64,000 nt of DNA from Marisediminitalea oceani (GTDB lineage Bacteria; Pseudomonadota; Gammaproteobacteria; Enterobacterales; Alteromonadaceae), in NCBI RefSeq assembly GCF_003731635.1, contig NZ_RCUA01000014.1, forward strand, positions 117,345 to 181,344, in the 5' to 3' direction. This document shows positions 26,745 to 35,878 of this stretch, in pieces; positions within the stretch are counted from its first letter, which is position 1, and the number at the start of each line of letters is the position of its first letter. The notes beneath the pieces were generated by a model. It worked only from the letters and a program-made list of their open reading frames with translations. It made no database searches and had not been told where the DNA came from. The position numbers and the translations under genes were made by a program.

Positions 26745-27302
26745 ATGACTAATAAACAAAGCCTTGAACAGCAGCGCATGGATTTTGCGAACCGCCGCTT
26801 AATTGCTACCCCGATAGCCAGCCTTATAGCCTGGTGTGTGGTGGCTGTTGGTTCGCTGTTCCTGGAGCCGGTAGCGCTTAGCCTGCTAACTTTCGCAGCA
26901 ACCGGTTCAATTGTCTATTTGGGGCTTTTAGTTTCTAAATTTACCGGTGAAAATTTTCTGGACAAAAGCCGCCCCAAAAACACGTTTGATAACTTGTTTA
27001 TGTTATCTGTTGGAATGGCTGTGCTGGTTTACGCCATTGCAATACCGTTTTTTTTGGTTGATTACACCTCGTTACCACTGACTATTGGTGTCTTAACAGG
27101 GCTTATGTGGTTACCCATTTCCTGGATCATTCAGCACTGGATAGGCATTGTGCGTGGTGTAATGCGAACGGTACTGATAGTGGCAGTATGGTATCTGTTC
27201 CCGGAAGATCGCTTCCTGGCTGTTTCACTGGTGATTATTGGGTTATATGTCTTTGCCATTACAGTGCTGGAAATGCGCTGGCGAGCTTTGCAGATTAAAT
27301 GA
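26745..27302 (+). CDS. Multi-pass membrane protein, DUF7010-like
   Basis: A 185-residue protein with about five to six hydrophobic segments and a short cytoplasmic N terminus (MTNKQSLEQQRMDFANRR). The first membrane span starts near residue 20. The C-terminal part (WIIQHWIGIVRGVMRTVLIV then WYLFPEDRF) resembles DUF7010 proteins, a family of unknown function; this assignment is from memory of the pattern and is tentative. A GAGGAAT ribosome binding site precedes the ATG. No partner gene is obvious. Confidence 0.7.
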   Translation: MTNKQSLEQQRMDFANRRLIATPIASLIAWCVVAVGSLFLEPVALSLLTFAATGSIVYLGLLVSKFTGENFLDKSRPKNTFDNLFMLSVGMAVLVYAIAIPFFLVDYTSLPLTIGVLTGLMWLPISWIIQHWIGIVRGVMRTVLIVAVWYLFPEDRFLAVSLVIIGLYVFAITVLEMRWRALQIK

Positions 27303-27401
27303 GGGGAGCTTCCGGCGAAGAGCTCCATATTATAGAGCCTGATATCCGAATCTATAGGGGCGTGGTACAATTGGCGTTTTAAAAAGCCAAACGAAACCTC
27401 C

Positions 27402-28070
27402 ATGTTGTATCACATCCTGGGAGCCATAAGCGCACTATTATTTATTCTTACCTGGCTAGGGTTATGGGCGCAAATTAGCAATATATACCGGCATCGCAAA
27501 CAAAACGGCTCAGGCACCCAAAGCTTATCGCTTAACCAATTCGGGTCCAGTTTTTTTGCCTTTTATGCCAATTTTATTTTTGGCATTTCAGTTGAGCCAT
27601 TTAACCATTATCTGGTTTGGACACGATGCGGTGCTCTGCTGCTTACACTGTTTATTTTGTGGCATATCTGGCAGGAGCGTCATAACAAAGTAACAGCGCT
27701 AACGCTATTGGCTGCAACAGTTGCTCTTGTTGCAGGCTTTGCATCGATAACGTTCAGGCCTTTTCCTGTATTTGCTCAACTTGGCGCCAACGGCTTAATG
27801 CTCGTCGTGACCCTTATATTGATACAAGGAACCTATCACCAATGGTTACTACTGTATAAATACAAGCAAATCGGCGCGCTATCGTTTGGGTTGTTCAGAA
27901 GTATTTTGGTGAAAGATATCAGCACATTACTTTTCGGGCTGACCATGCCGCTTAACCAGGCATGGCCGTTGTTGGTACTAAATGGTGCCAGCGTGATAAT
28001 GCGGGGCGCCGTGTTGATTCAAATGGAAGTGATTAAGCGCAGAAACCACTGCAACGTACTCCAGGATTAA
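27402..28070 (+). CDS. Multi-pass membrane protein, possible PQ-loop-like fold
   Basis: A 222-residue protein with about seven hydrophobic segments. The N-terminal part (LGLWAQISNIYRHRKQNGS then LSLNQF) resembles the first helix pair of PQ-loop/SWEET-like transporters, but the PQ dipeptide itself is absent. A similar pattern, LLYKYKQIGALSFGLF, recurs in the second half, as expected for two triple-helix bundles. I do not recognise a named family and transport is only a suggestion. It stands alone between a membrane protein gene and pyrC. Confidence 0.65.
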   Translation: MLYHILGAISALLFILTWLGLWAQISNIYRHRKQNGSGTQSLSLNQFGSSFFAFYANFIFGISVEPFNHYLVWTRCGALLLTLFILWHIWQERHNKVTALTLLAATVALVAGFASITFRPFPVFAQLGANGLMLVVTLILIQGTYHQWLLLYKYKQIGALSFGLFRSILVKDISTLLFGLTMPLNQAWPLLVLNGASVIMRGAVLIQMEVIKRRNHCNVLQD

Positions 28071-28159
28071 CTAATCGGGAAGTGTTTAAGGTACTTCGCT
28101 GATTATCTTGCTATACTGCGCCGGATTTTCTTTAGCTGAGTTTCCGGGGGCATCAGACC

Positions 28160-29191
28160 ATGCAAAGTATCACTATTCGTCAGCCAGATGACTGGCATCT
28201 TCACTTTCGCGATAATGAAATGTTAGCTGAAACCGTGCCGGCAACGGCCCGTTGTTTTGCTCGCGCAATTGTAATGCCCAACCTGGTGCCGCCGGTAACG
28301 AATGCATCGCTCGCTATGGCTTACAAAGAGCGGATCCTGGCAGCACGCCCTGAAGGAAGTCAGTTTGAGCCGTTAATGACGCTGTACCTGACAAACGAAA
28401 CTACCCCTGCAGATATTACCGAAGCCAAAGCGGCCGGGGTTACGGCGTGTAAACTCTATCCTGCTGGTGCAACCACCAACTCTGATGCGGCGGTAAAGGG
28501 CATTAACGCGCTGTATCCGGTGTTTGAGCAAATGCAGAAAGAAGGTGTTTTGCTGCTGGTGCATGGTGAAGTTACCGAATCCCATGTGGATATCTTCGAC
28601 CGTGAAAAAGTGTTTATCGACGAGTACATGGTGAAGATTGTTAAGGATTTTCCGGCGCTGAAAGTGGTCTTTGAGCATATCACCACGGCCGATGCGGCCG
28701 ATTTTGTACTGGCCCACGGTGATAACGTTGGCGCGACCATTACCCCACAACACTTATTACTCAATCGTAATGATTTGCTGGTGGGCGGAGTTCGCCCGCA
28801 CAACTACTGTTTACCGGTATTAAAACGTAATACTCACCAGGCACGACTGCGAGAGGTGGTTGCGGCAGGTTCGAAAAAATTCTTTTTAGGCACCGATTCA
28901 GCGCCCCATGCCAAGCACCGTAAAGAAAATGCTTGTGGCTGTGCGGGGTGCTACAGCGCATGGAGTGCCATTGAACTCTATGCTGAAGTGTTTGAGCAAC
29001 TGGGTGCTATAGACAAGTTCGAAGATTTTGCCAGTAATAACGGACCGGATTTCTACGGACTACCACGCAACAAAGGCACTATTACACTGGTAAAGGAAAG
29101 CTGGCAGGTGCCTGAACTGGTTACCCTGGCCGATGGTACTGAAATGGTGCCGTTTTTTGCCGGACAAACCCTTAACTGGAAACTGGCTTAA
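28160..29191 (+). CDS. pyrC: Dihydroorotase
   Basis: A 343-residue class II dihydroorotase for pyrimidine synthesis, interconverting carbamoyl-aspartate and dihydroorotate. The zinc motif is DWHLHFRDN near residue 12. The carbamylated Lys lies in [13 protein letters not shown]. Further metal His residues are in LVHGEV and FEHITT, and the Asp is in LGTDSAPH. Length equals the E. coli family norm. A TGCTATACT box at 28109-28117 is a possible promoter. The dbpA gene begins 7 bp after its stop. Confidence 0.97.
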   Translation: MQSITIRQPDDWHLHFRDNEMLAETVPATARCFARAIVMPNLVPPVTNASLAMAYKERILAARPEGSQFEPLMTLYLTNETTPADITEAKAAGVTACKLYPAGATTNSDAAVKGINALYPVFEQMQKEGVLLLVHGEVTESHVDIFDREKVFIDEYMVKIVKDFPALKVVFEHITTADAADFVLAHGDNVGATITPQHLLLNRNDLLVGGVRPHNYCLPVLKRNTHQARLREVVAAGSKKFFLGTDSAPHAKHRKENACGCAGCYSAWSAIELYAEVFEQLGAIDKFEDFASNNGPDFYGLPRNKGTITLVKESWQVPELVTLADGTEMVPFFAGQTLNWKLA

Positions 29192-29198
29192 TTTATTT

Positions 29199-30572
29199 AT
29201 GAGTGAACTGTTTAGCGACTACAATCTGCGCCCTGAATTAATATCGGCAATTGCTCGTGCGGGTTATACTGCACCTCGTCCTGTGCAGCAGGCGAGTATG
29301 CCGGCCATTCTGGCCGGACGGGATGTGTTAGCCCAGGCACAGACGGGATCGGGGAAAACCCTGGCCTTTGCAGTAGGTTGCTTGCAGCAACTCAACTTCA
29401 ACAAAAACGCCATGCAGGCTATCGTGCTGTGCCCCACCCGGGAGTTAGCTGAGCAGGTGGCAGAGCAGTGTCGTGTGCTGGCCAAGGATATGCCAAATGC
29501 TAAGGTGCTGACGCTGTGTGGTGGTCAGCCAATGGGGCCACAAATTAACTCGCTACGACATGGATGCCACATCATTGTAGGCACTCCAGGGCGGGTTATG
29601 GACCATGTCCAGAAAAAACGCATCACGCTTAAGCATTTAAAAGTGCGCGTATTCGATGAAGCCGACCGCATGTTGGATATGGGCTTTACCGACGACCTCG
29701 CGGTGATTTTTGCCGGCTTACGCGGGCCGGTTCAAACCTTGTTCTTTTCAGCCACCTTTACCGAGGCAACTACTGCTTTGGCGCAGGCCTATTTACGCGA
29801 CCCGGAATCGATTAAAGTGGATTCTGAGCAGCGTGCTAACGTGAGTGAGCTGGTATACACGGTGGAAGATGGTCAGCGGTTTAATGCCTTAAAAGCGTTA
29901 CTTACCACTGAACAACCCAACAGCGCCATGGTGTTCTGCCGAACCAAACGAACCACCCAGGAAGTTGCCGATATGCTGGCCCAGGAAGGCTTTGTGGTGG
30001 CGGCAATTCAGGGTGATATGGAGCAGGTAGACCGTAACCGGGTGCTGATGCGCTTTGCCAGTGACTGCTTGAATGTGCTGGTGGCTACTGATGTGGCTGC
30101 CCGTGGTTTGGATATCGCGGGTGTGGATTGTGTGGTGAATTATGAAGTCAGCGAAAACCCGGATGCGCATATTCACCGCATCGGTCGCGCTGGCCGGGCC
30201 CAGCAGCCGGGTATGGCTTTTACGCTGATGAGTGAGAGTGAAGGTGCGGCGCTGGCGGCGATTGAAATTCACACTAAACAGGATTTAAAAAAGAAAGGCG
30301 CACAGAGTCTGCGTTTTCATGCCAATCGGATTATTGAGCCGGAGTTTGTCTGTCTGAATCTCAACGAAGGTAAGAAAGCGAAATTGCGACCCGGTGATAT
30401 TCTGGGCGCGCTCACTAAAGATGCCGATGTACCGGGCGAGGACATTGGTAAAATTAAAGTGCAGGCCAACGAGAGTTTTGTGGCAGTTAAGCGGCGCAGC
30501 GTGAAGCGCGCATTAAAGCTATTTCGGGAAGGTAAAATCAAAGGTAAACGGGTTAGAGCGTTTAAACTGTAA
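29199..30572 (+). CDS. dbpA: DEAD-box ATP-dependent RNA helicase DbpA
   Basis: A 457-residue DEAD-box helicase. Motifs in order are AQTGSGKT, PTRELAEQ, a GTPGR, then DEAD (VFDEADRMLDMGF), SATF, and HRIGRAGR. The C terminus is the DbpA RNA-binding domain (KAKLRPGDILGALTKDA and IKVQANESFVAVKR), which recognises hairpin 92 of 23S rRNA and assigns the protein to DbpA rather than RhlE or SrmB. I start it at the ATG at 29199; an upstream in-frame start would overlap the end of pyrC by about 60 bases. Confidence 0.95.
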   Translation: MSELFSDYNLRPELISAIARAGYTAPRPVQQASMPAILAGRDVLAQAQTGSGKTLAFAVGCLQQLNFNKNAMQAIVLCPTRELAEQVAEQCRVLAKDMPNAKVLTLCGGQPMGPQINSLRHGCHIIVGTPGRVMDHVQKKRITLKHLKVRVFDEADRMLDMGFTDDLAVIFAGLRGPVQTLFFSATFTEATTALAQAYLRDPESIKVDSEQRANVSELVYTVEDGQRFNALKALLTTEQPNSAMVFCRTKRTTQEVADMLAQEGFVVAAIQGDMEQVDRNRVLMRFASDCLNVLVATDVAARGLDIAGVDCVVNYEVSENPDAHIHRIGRAGRAQQPGMAFTLMSESEGAALAAIEIHTKQDLKKKGAQSLRFHANRIIEPEFVCLNLNEGKKAKLRPGDILGALTKDADVPGEDIGKIKVQANESFVAVKRRSVKRALKLFREGKIKGKRVRAFKL

Positions 30573-30581
30573 GGGGAAGTT

Positions 30582-30989
30582 ATGACAGGGGAAACAGATT
30601 TAGATACGCTGCTTGGTGGGCTTAATCCGGTACTACAGCCAGAATCCTGGGTATTTGTCAGCATCCTGGTGCTGGACCCGGAAGTGTTTGTGAGACTCGA
30701 CCCTAAGGTAATGTTCCGCGAAAAAGAGGGCGTGACCCTGGTATTGTTACAGTCGGTGGCCGACGCCGAAGGCTTTGCCTATGAGACGGTGTTTAATTGC
30801 ATTACCTGCGAAATCCACTCCAGCCTGGAGGCGGTCGGGTTAACTGCGGCAATGTCTAAGGCACTTACCGAGCAGGGGATTAGCTCAAACGTAATAGCCG
30901 CTTTTTATCATGATCATATTTTTGTCCCGCAGGCCGATGCTGAGCGGGCGATCGCAGCCCTCAAAGCACTGACCGCCGAACATAATTAA
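30582..30989 (+). CDS. ACT-domain protein
   Basis: A 135-residue protein made of a pair of ACT-like regions (DUF2241 then ACT_7 pattern): SWVFVSILVLDPE in the first and a second half with SLEAVGLTAAMSKALTEQG, then NVIAAFYHDHIFVP. The second half matches the small-molecule-binding ACT fold, often amino acids. There is no catalytic domain. It starts 9 bp after dbpA and is probably co-transcribed. Function unknown. Confidence 0.82.
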   Translation: MTGETDLDTLLGGLNPVLQPESWVFVSILVLDPEVFVRLDPKVMFREKEGVTLVLLQSVADAEGFAYETVFNCITCEIHSSLEAVGLTAAMSKALTEQGISSNVIAAFYHDHIFVPQADAERAIAALKALTAEHN

Positions 30990-30991
30990 TG

Positions 30992-31795
30992 TTACTTCAT
31001 ATATTCATCGAGCCAGGCAATCACTTCCTGCTGCATGGTCTGACGGTTTTTAACCAGGCCATGATTGTCGCCTTCATAGATAACCAGTTTGTTTTTGTGC
31101 CCCACGTTGTCCAAGGCGGCAGCCAGTAAACGGGATTGCTCCGGGTTGACCCGCTTGTCTTCGCTGCCATGGAGCAGTAACACCGGTGCATCGGGCAGTT
31201 CGTCCAGCCAGTTTATTACCGAGCGAGCAGCGAGGGCGGCTGATTTACTGTTGTCGTAGTCGGGAATGCGGCCGCGGCACACTTTTTCCATCATCAGGCG
31301 CCAGTTAAGCTCCTTTTCCAGATCGGCAACGCCGGCAATGCCGACAATCGCCTGCACATTATCCAGCTCTCTGGCCGCAAGGTATGATTGCATCGCGCCG
31401 CGACTCCAGCCTACCAGTGCAATATTACTGGTGTCTGCCATAGGAATATCGGCCGCTACATCGACCAGTGCAGTTACATCCTGTACATCAGCGCCACCGA
31501 ATTCATCGGCCCCGTTATTACTAGTAAGACGTGCGCTTGCGCCGCGATACTGACTGCCACTACCTACATACATGGCCCAGGGCAAGTTTTGCCTGAAGCA
31601 GTAACTTTTTGGCAAACATCATATAACCAAATCCGGCATTGCCGCTGCGATTACATATGATTACCGTAAGGCGGTCTGGGGCTCTTTAGCCGCGAGGTAA
31701 TAGCCTTCGACGGTCAACCCAACTACTTCATAGATAAAATCATAGCAATCCACGGATTGTTTGATGTGGTTGTATTTTGTTCGGGAAACGCCCAT
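30992..31795 (-). pseudogene. S9-type alpha/beta hydrolase, broken by two frameshifts
   Basis: Three minus-strand segments together resemble an exported or cytosolic S9-family hydrolase. The first (31795-31661) reads CYDFIYEVVGLTVEGYYLAA and ends at TAA. The second (31670-31560), in another frame, reads LTVIICNRSGNAGFGYMMFA, the usual oxyanion-strand region. The third (to 30992) begins within GSGSQYRGAS and carries the triad: Ser in GWSRGAMQ, Asp in HGSEDKRVNPEQ and His in GDNHGL. The order is right but the frame changes twice, near 31665 and near 31575-31600. The 207-residue third piece keeps all triad residues but lacks the strand preceding it. The most likely reading is a pseudogene. Confidence 0.75.
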
Positions 31796-32317
31796 TTGAA
31801 GGCCTCTTTTTTAAAATTTGGCTTTTTACTGGCAAGGGTGTTTTTCCATGTTTCGCTACATAATAGCTGCTGAACAGACCGCGGAAACAATCTTTCACTG
31901 TCGCGCTTTCAAAGGTTGCCTGAACAACAACTGATCAAGCAACAGAAAAGTAACCGTAATTTAGTTAACATCATGTTAAGTCTTTTTTGATGAGAAGAGT
32001 TAGGTTTAAGCGGCCATAGCTTAACCAATGACCGCAGCGGTTCTACCTCTTATGTGTGAATCCGTGTAAAAAATATGAAGCGACTCCCACCGGCCAAATG
32101 AATAACCATGCTCATAATAGGTGCATTACTTTGCATCGTATTGGGCCATCAAAGGTTAACCATTGAGTTATTTGTACCCGATTTGTGCGTAAAGTTCACA
32201 CAATCGTCTACTATTAGTAGTTAATCGTATATTTTATAAGTTTAACCCTGTCTGTGAACAAGCTGGCACCGGCGGTGCATCCGTATGCGCATCCATTAGT
32301 TTTTAGGGGTTTTTTCG
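31796..32317. other. Intergenic region upstream of the amine oxidase operon
   Basis: No gene is seen in this 522-bp stretch. It contains a perfect odd palindrome, CTACTATTAGTAG (32208-32220), about 100 bp before the amine oxidase start, which could be an operator. The sequence around it is AT-rich, suggesting the promoter of the operon. The left end may hold decayed N-terminal sequence of the hydrolase pseudogene, which I could not recover. Confidence 0.5.
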
Positions 32318-33901
32318 TTGAATCATCACACTATGAGCCGTCGGGCATTGCTGGGCTGGATAGGTAAAACAGCGGGCGCAGGTGCAATGTATCAGGCCAT
32401 GACGTCCTTGGGCTTTGCGGCAGAGTCATCACACCCGGATAAGTTAAATCTGGGCGGGGCAAAAAAAGGCGCCACGGTGTTGGTGCTGGGGGCGGGACTG
32501 GCCGGAATGACATCGGCTTACGAGCTAAGGAAAGCAGGCTACAAGGTAAAAGTACTCGAATTTAATGGCCGTGCCGGTGGGCGCTGCTGGACGCTGCGTG
32601 GCGGCGATACCTATACCGAACTAGGCGGCGAGACCCAACAATGCCAGTTTGCCGAGGGTAATTATATTAACCCGGGGCCATGGCGAGTGCCCTATCACCA
32701 TCATCATGTGATGTCATACATCAATGAGTTCAATATCGCCATAGAGCCTTTTGTCCAGGTTAATTACAACGCCCTGGTGCATTCTACTAAGGCGTTTGGG
32801 GGGAAACCACAGCGGTATCGTGAAGTACAGGCCGACTATCAGGGCTATGCCGCTGAACTGCTTGGGAAAGCATTAAATCAAAATGCGTTGGATGAAGCGT
32901 TGACCCATGAGGATCGGGAAAAGCTTTTTGAATCGTTGCGCCACTGGGGGGCTCTGGATGCTAAGGGGGATTATAAAAAATCCCATGAAGTCAGTTTGCG
33001 TCGTGGCTTTGCCATTCCCCCGGGCGGCGGGTTATCACCGAAGCCAGAACCCAGTGAGCCTTTTGATCAAAGCACCCTAATACAATCTGAGTTATGGAAA
33101 TACATCGTTAACGGTCAGGATATTGAGTTTCAAAGCAGTATTTTTCAGCCCGTTGGCGGCATGGACAATATCGCCAAAGCGTTTGAGAAGCGCGTGGGCG
33201 AGCTGATTGAATACAATGCCAAAGTCACCAAAATTGCTCAGAGCGACACCGGTGTAACGGTAAATTACGAACAACAGGGCGTAGCAAAAACCGCCCAGGC
33301 AGACTGGTGTGTGTGTACCATTCCTTTATCCATCCTTAGCCAGATTCCGGTGCAGACCAGCAGCGGTATGCAGGCCGCTATTCGCTCTTTACCCTATGCC
33401 GCCTCAGTAAAAGTGGGCCTGGAATTTAAGCGCCGTTTCTGGGAACAGGATGAAGCCATTTACGGTGGCGTGAGCTACACCAACCTGCCGATCACCAATA
33501 TCAGTTACCCCAGCACCAAATTCTGCGACAAGGGCAAAGGCGTACTGCTGGGGGCCTATGTGTGGGGCGCTAATGCTTTTGAATTTACTTCCCTGTCACC
33601 TAAGGAACGAGTAAAGAAAGCGGTGGAATATGGCAAGCAAATTCATCCGCAGTATGCCGAGGAATTTGATAACGGTATCTCCGTGGGTTGGCACCGTGTG
33701 CCATGGACCCAGGGCTGCTATGGCCTGTGGACGGAAGAAAAGCGCGCAGAGCATTACGAGAATCTTTGTCAGGTTGACGGCCGCCTGGTGCTGGCAGGAG
33801 AGCACGCTTCTAATTTACCAGCCTGGCAGGAGGGCGCTATCTCTTCGGCCCACGACGCAATTAAACGACTTCACCAGAAAGCCCTGAGTACGATGGCTTA
33901 A
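32318..33901 (+). CDS. Tat-exported flavin amine oxidase
   Basis: A 527-residue flavin monoamine oxidase. The N terminus has a twin-arginine signal (SRRALLG at 7-13, then a hydrophobic stretch). The FAD dinucleotide motif is VLGAGLAG (56-63) followed by VLEFNGRAGGRCW. The C-terminal FAD segment is AGEHASNLPAWQEGAISS. A His-rich stretch, YHHHHVM, follows the substrate-loop region. The start TTG at 32318 is favoured by AGGGG nine bases upstream; ATG at 32333 (MSRRALL) is the alternative and gives a tighter Tat start. It is first in an operon with cytochrome c (18 bp gap) and a RidA lipoprotein. It most likely oxidises a primary or secondary amine in the periplasm, using the cytochrome as acceptor, as is known for NicA2 with its cytochrome. 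The substrate is unknown. Confidence 0.9.
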   Translation: MNHHTMSRRALLGWIGKTAGAGAMYQAMTSLGFAAESSHPDKLNLGGAKKGATVLVLGAGLAGMTSAYELRKAGYKVKVLEFNGRAGGRCWTLRGGDTYTELGGETQQCQFAEGNYINPGPWRVPYHHHHVMSYINEFNIAIEPFVQVNYNALVHSTKAFGGKPQRYREVQADYQGYAAELLGKALNQNALDEALTHEDREKLFESLRHWGALDAKGDYKKSHEVSLRRGFAIPPGGGLSPKPEPSEPFDQSTLIQSELWKYIVNGQDIEFQSSIFQPVGGMDNIAKAFEKRVGELIEYNAKVTKIAQSDTGVTVNYEQQGVAKTAQADWCVCTIPLSILSQIPVQTSSGMQAAIRSLPYAASVKVGLEFKRRFWEQDEAIYGGVSYTNLPITNISYPSTKFCDKGKGVLLGAYVWGANAFEFTSLSPKERVKKAVEYGKQIHPQYAEEFDNGISVGWHRVPWTQGCYGLWTEEKRAEHYENLCQVDGRLVLAGEHASNLPAWQEGAISSAHDAIKRLHQKALSTMA

Positions 33902-33919
33902 TAATTTGAGGATACACTC

Positions 33920-34318
33920 ATGAATAAAACTATAAAATTATTAATATCAGTGTTTTTATTGTTTGTAAGCACTTGCTTATATGCTACTGATGATGCCGGG
34001 TTTTCCGAAGGCGCTAACTTCGAGGAAGTCACCGGCGAAGCCCTTTATCATGCCATTTGCCAGGGCTGTCATATGACTAATGCCGAAGGCGCACAAGGTG
34101 CCGGGAAGTATCCGGCATTAGCCAAAAACCCCAAGCTGGCTGCCGGTGCTTATGTGATTTATATGGTCAGCAACGGCATGGGCGGTATGCCGCCGCTCAA
34201 ACAATATCTGTCTGATGAACAAATTGCCGAAGTGGTGAATTACACCCGCAGCCATTTTGGTAATCACTTTACCGACGTAGTCGACGCCGACGACGTTAAA
34301 ACCATTGCACAACGATAA
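33920..34318 (+). CDS. Exported class I cytochrome c
   Basis: A 132-residue c-type cytochrome. A signal peptide of about 22 residues (MNKTIKLLISVFLLFVSTCL) is followed by the haem site CQGCH at residues 47-51. The likely distal Met is M90 in GMGGMPPLKQY. The VVNYTRSHFGN C-terminal helix completes the fold. It lies 18 bp after the amine oxidase and 27 bp before the RidA gene, so it is the probable electron acceptor for the oxidase, feeding the respiratory chain. That link is inference from gene order and known NicA2-type systems. Confidence 0.92.
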   Translation: MNKTIKLLISVFLLFVSTCLYATDDAGFSEGANFEEVTGEALYHAICQGCHMTNAEGAQGAGKYPALAKNPKLAAGAYVIYMVSNGMGGMPPLKQYLSDEQIAEVVNYTRSHFGNHFTDVVDADDVKTIAQR

Positions 34319-34345
34319 ACACTAACCAGAATACAGGAACACAAC

Positions 34346-34867
34346 ATGAAAAAATTATTCCTTGCTCCACTGCTGCTAAGTGCAGTATTTGCCACTACCG
34401 GATGTAATGATGCCGATGCCACTTCGCCGGCCAAAGAAACGGTTATTCGCCACGGCCTGATTGGGTCTGACTTCCCCATCCTGCGCGCTTCGGAAGTACC
34501 GGCTACCAGCACCATTGTGTTTTTAAGCGGGTCAGTGCCCGGGGTCAGTAATCCTGATGCGCCAAAGGGCAGTATGGAAGCCTATGGTGATACTGAAATG
34601 CAAACCGTCAGTGTGCTGAACCGCATTGAGGAAAACCTGAAAAGCCTGGATCTGACCATGGGGGATGTAATGAAAATGCAGGTGTTTTTAGTCGGCGATC
34701 CGGCGATGGAAGGTAAAATGGACTTCGCTGGTTTTATGCGTGGCTATAAACAATTTTTCGGTACCGAAGAGCAGCCTAATCTGCCTTCCCGCTCGGCTTT
34801 TCAGGTGGCAGGCCTGGCCAACCCTAATTACCTGGTAGAAATTGAAGTTACCGCTGTTCGCCCTTAA
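34346..34867 (+). CDS. Exported RidA-family lipoprotein
   Basis: A 173-residue protein with a lipoprotein signal (MKKLFLAPLLLSAVFATTGC, Cys20) followed by a RidA/YjgF domain. The residues known to matter in RidA are present: R149 (PSRSAFQVAGL) and E165 (VEIEVTAV), aligning with the E. coli Arg105 and Glu120. RidA proteins hydrolyse reactive imines and enamines. A secreted copy after an amine oxidase and cytochrome gene suggests clearing the imine made by the oxidase in the periplasm. Membrane anchoring is inferred from the lipobox. Cytoplasmic RidA paralogs are expected elsewhere in the genome. Confidence 0.88.
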   Translation: MKKLFLAPLLLSAVFATTGCNDADATSPAKETVIRHGLIGSDFPILRASEVPATSTIVFLSGSVPGVSNPDAPKGSMEAYGDTEMQTVSVLNRIEENLKSLDLTMGDVMKMQVFLVGDPAMEGKMDFAGFMRGYKQFFGTEEQPNLPSRSAFQVAGLANPNYLVEIEVTAVRP

Positions 34868-34883
34868 TAAGCAGGGATGGCTA

Positions 34884-35738
34884 TCAGGCCTGCACCACAG
34901 GCCAGGTAAACAGCAACAGGTGGGTGGTATTGAGTCCCCAGTGACAAAGTACCGCCCACAGTAACCGGCCGGTGAGCAGATAAACCAGGCCGTACAGCAA
35001 TCCGGCTAATGTGGCCAGCAGCATATACCAACCGCCACCGGCAATGTGAGCGAGGCCAAACAGGCCACTGGCAATCGCCAGCCCGCCAAACATCCCCAAT
35101 TTTTTGTGCAGGAAATTTTGCAGCCCCCCGCGAAACAGTAACTCTTCGGTAAAACAGGTATTAAGCAGGTTAGATAAGATGATGATTGCCAGCAATCCGG
35201 AAAACCCCGGTTGCCATTGCAGTAAGCCAAGCTGAACAGCCAATAGCATGATTAACGGAATTGCCAGCAATGGTAGTGTTAGCCTGACCCATGCTGCCAC
35301 GTGCGGGGCGGTGTGAACATTTTTTTGCCATACCGGTATCCACTGTAATAACGCCCAGGCGATCAGCACCTTGTCGGTATTCAGGTAAACGCTGGCCGCC
35401 AGGCTATTGGCTTTTACCTGGGTGTTATCGGTTAAAAGAAACCCCTGGTAACCCGGCAGCAGGTGAGTGAGCAATCCAACGCTAAAAACGCCCCACAGGA
35501 CCCAGGCTATTATCTTCGGCCACCGGCCTGACAGGCGTTGTTGATGCAGCAAATAAGTAAGGCCGATATAGGCCGTCGCCTGCACGGCAAAAAGCAAGCT
35601 TCCAGCAAAACTTAACGATAACCACACGGCCGCCACTGGTATACCGAAACGGATAGCGGCTTTTGTTGAGCCGGTACAAAGTAGTAATAAGGCTGAATAA
35701 AGCAGCGCGGCCAACAAGTGGTAATCAGGCAGAGTCAT
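34884..35738 (-). CDS. CPBP-family intramembrane metalloprotease
   Basis: A 284-residue membrane protein with about eight hydrophobic segments. The CPBP/Abi motif is TEELLFRGGLQ (two Glu and an Arg), then FGLAHIAGG and LCHWGLN, each providing a His. This is the Rce1-like family; in bacteria the targets are mostly unknown, and some members process peptides or give immunity to bacteriocins. I use the ATG at 35738; the frame is open to a TTG at 35771. It is convergent with the RidA gene, with no visible terminator between. Confidence 0.85.
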   Translation of the reverse strand: MTLPDYHLLAALLYSALLLLCTGSTKAAIRFGIPVAAVWLSLSFAGSLLFAVQATAYIGLTYLLHQQRLSGRWPKIIAWVLWGVFSVGLLTHLLPGYQGFLLTDNTQVKANSLAASVYLNTDKVLIAWALLQWIPVWQKNVHTAPHVAAWVRLTLPLLAIPLIMLLAVQLGLLQWQPGFSGLLAIIILSNLLNTCFTEELLFRGGLQNFLHKKLGMFGGLAIASGLFGLAHIAGGGWYMLLATLAGLLYGLVYLLTGRLLWAVLCHWGLNTTHLLLFTWPVVQA

Positions 35739-35878
35739 GGGCTGGTTGGTTAATCGTCTGTTTGGGGCCAAGATAACACAGGCAGTGATAATGAAAATAC
35801 ACGCTATCTACTCCTCAATCGGAGCAGGGTTGTTATAGTGGTGATCCTTTAATCTGTTATGTTATCAGGGAGAACGTA

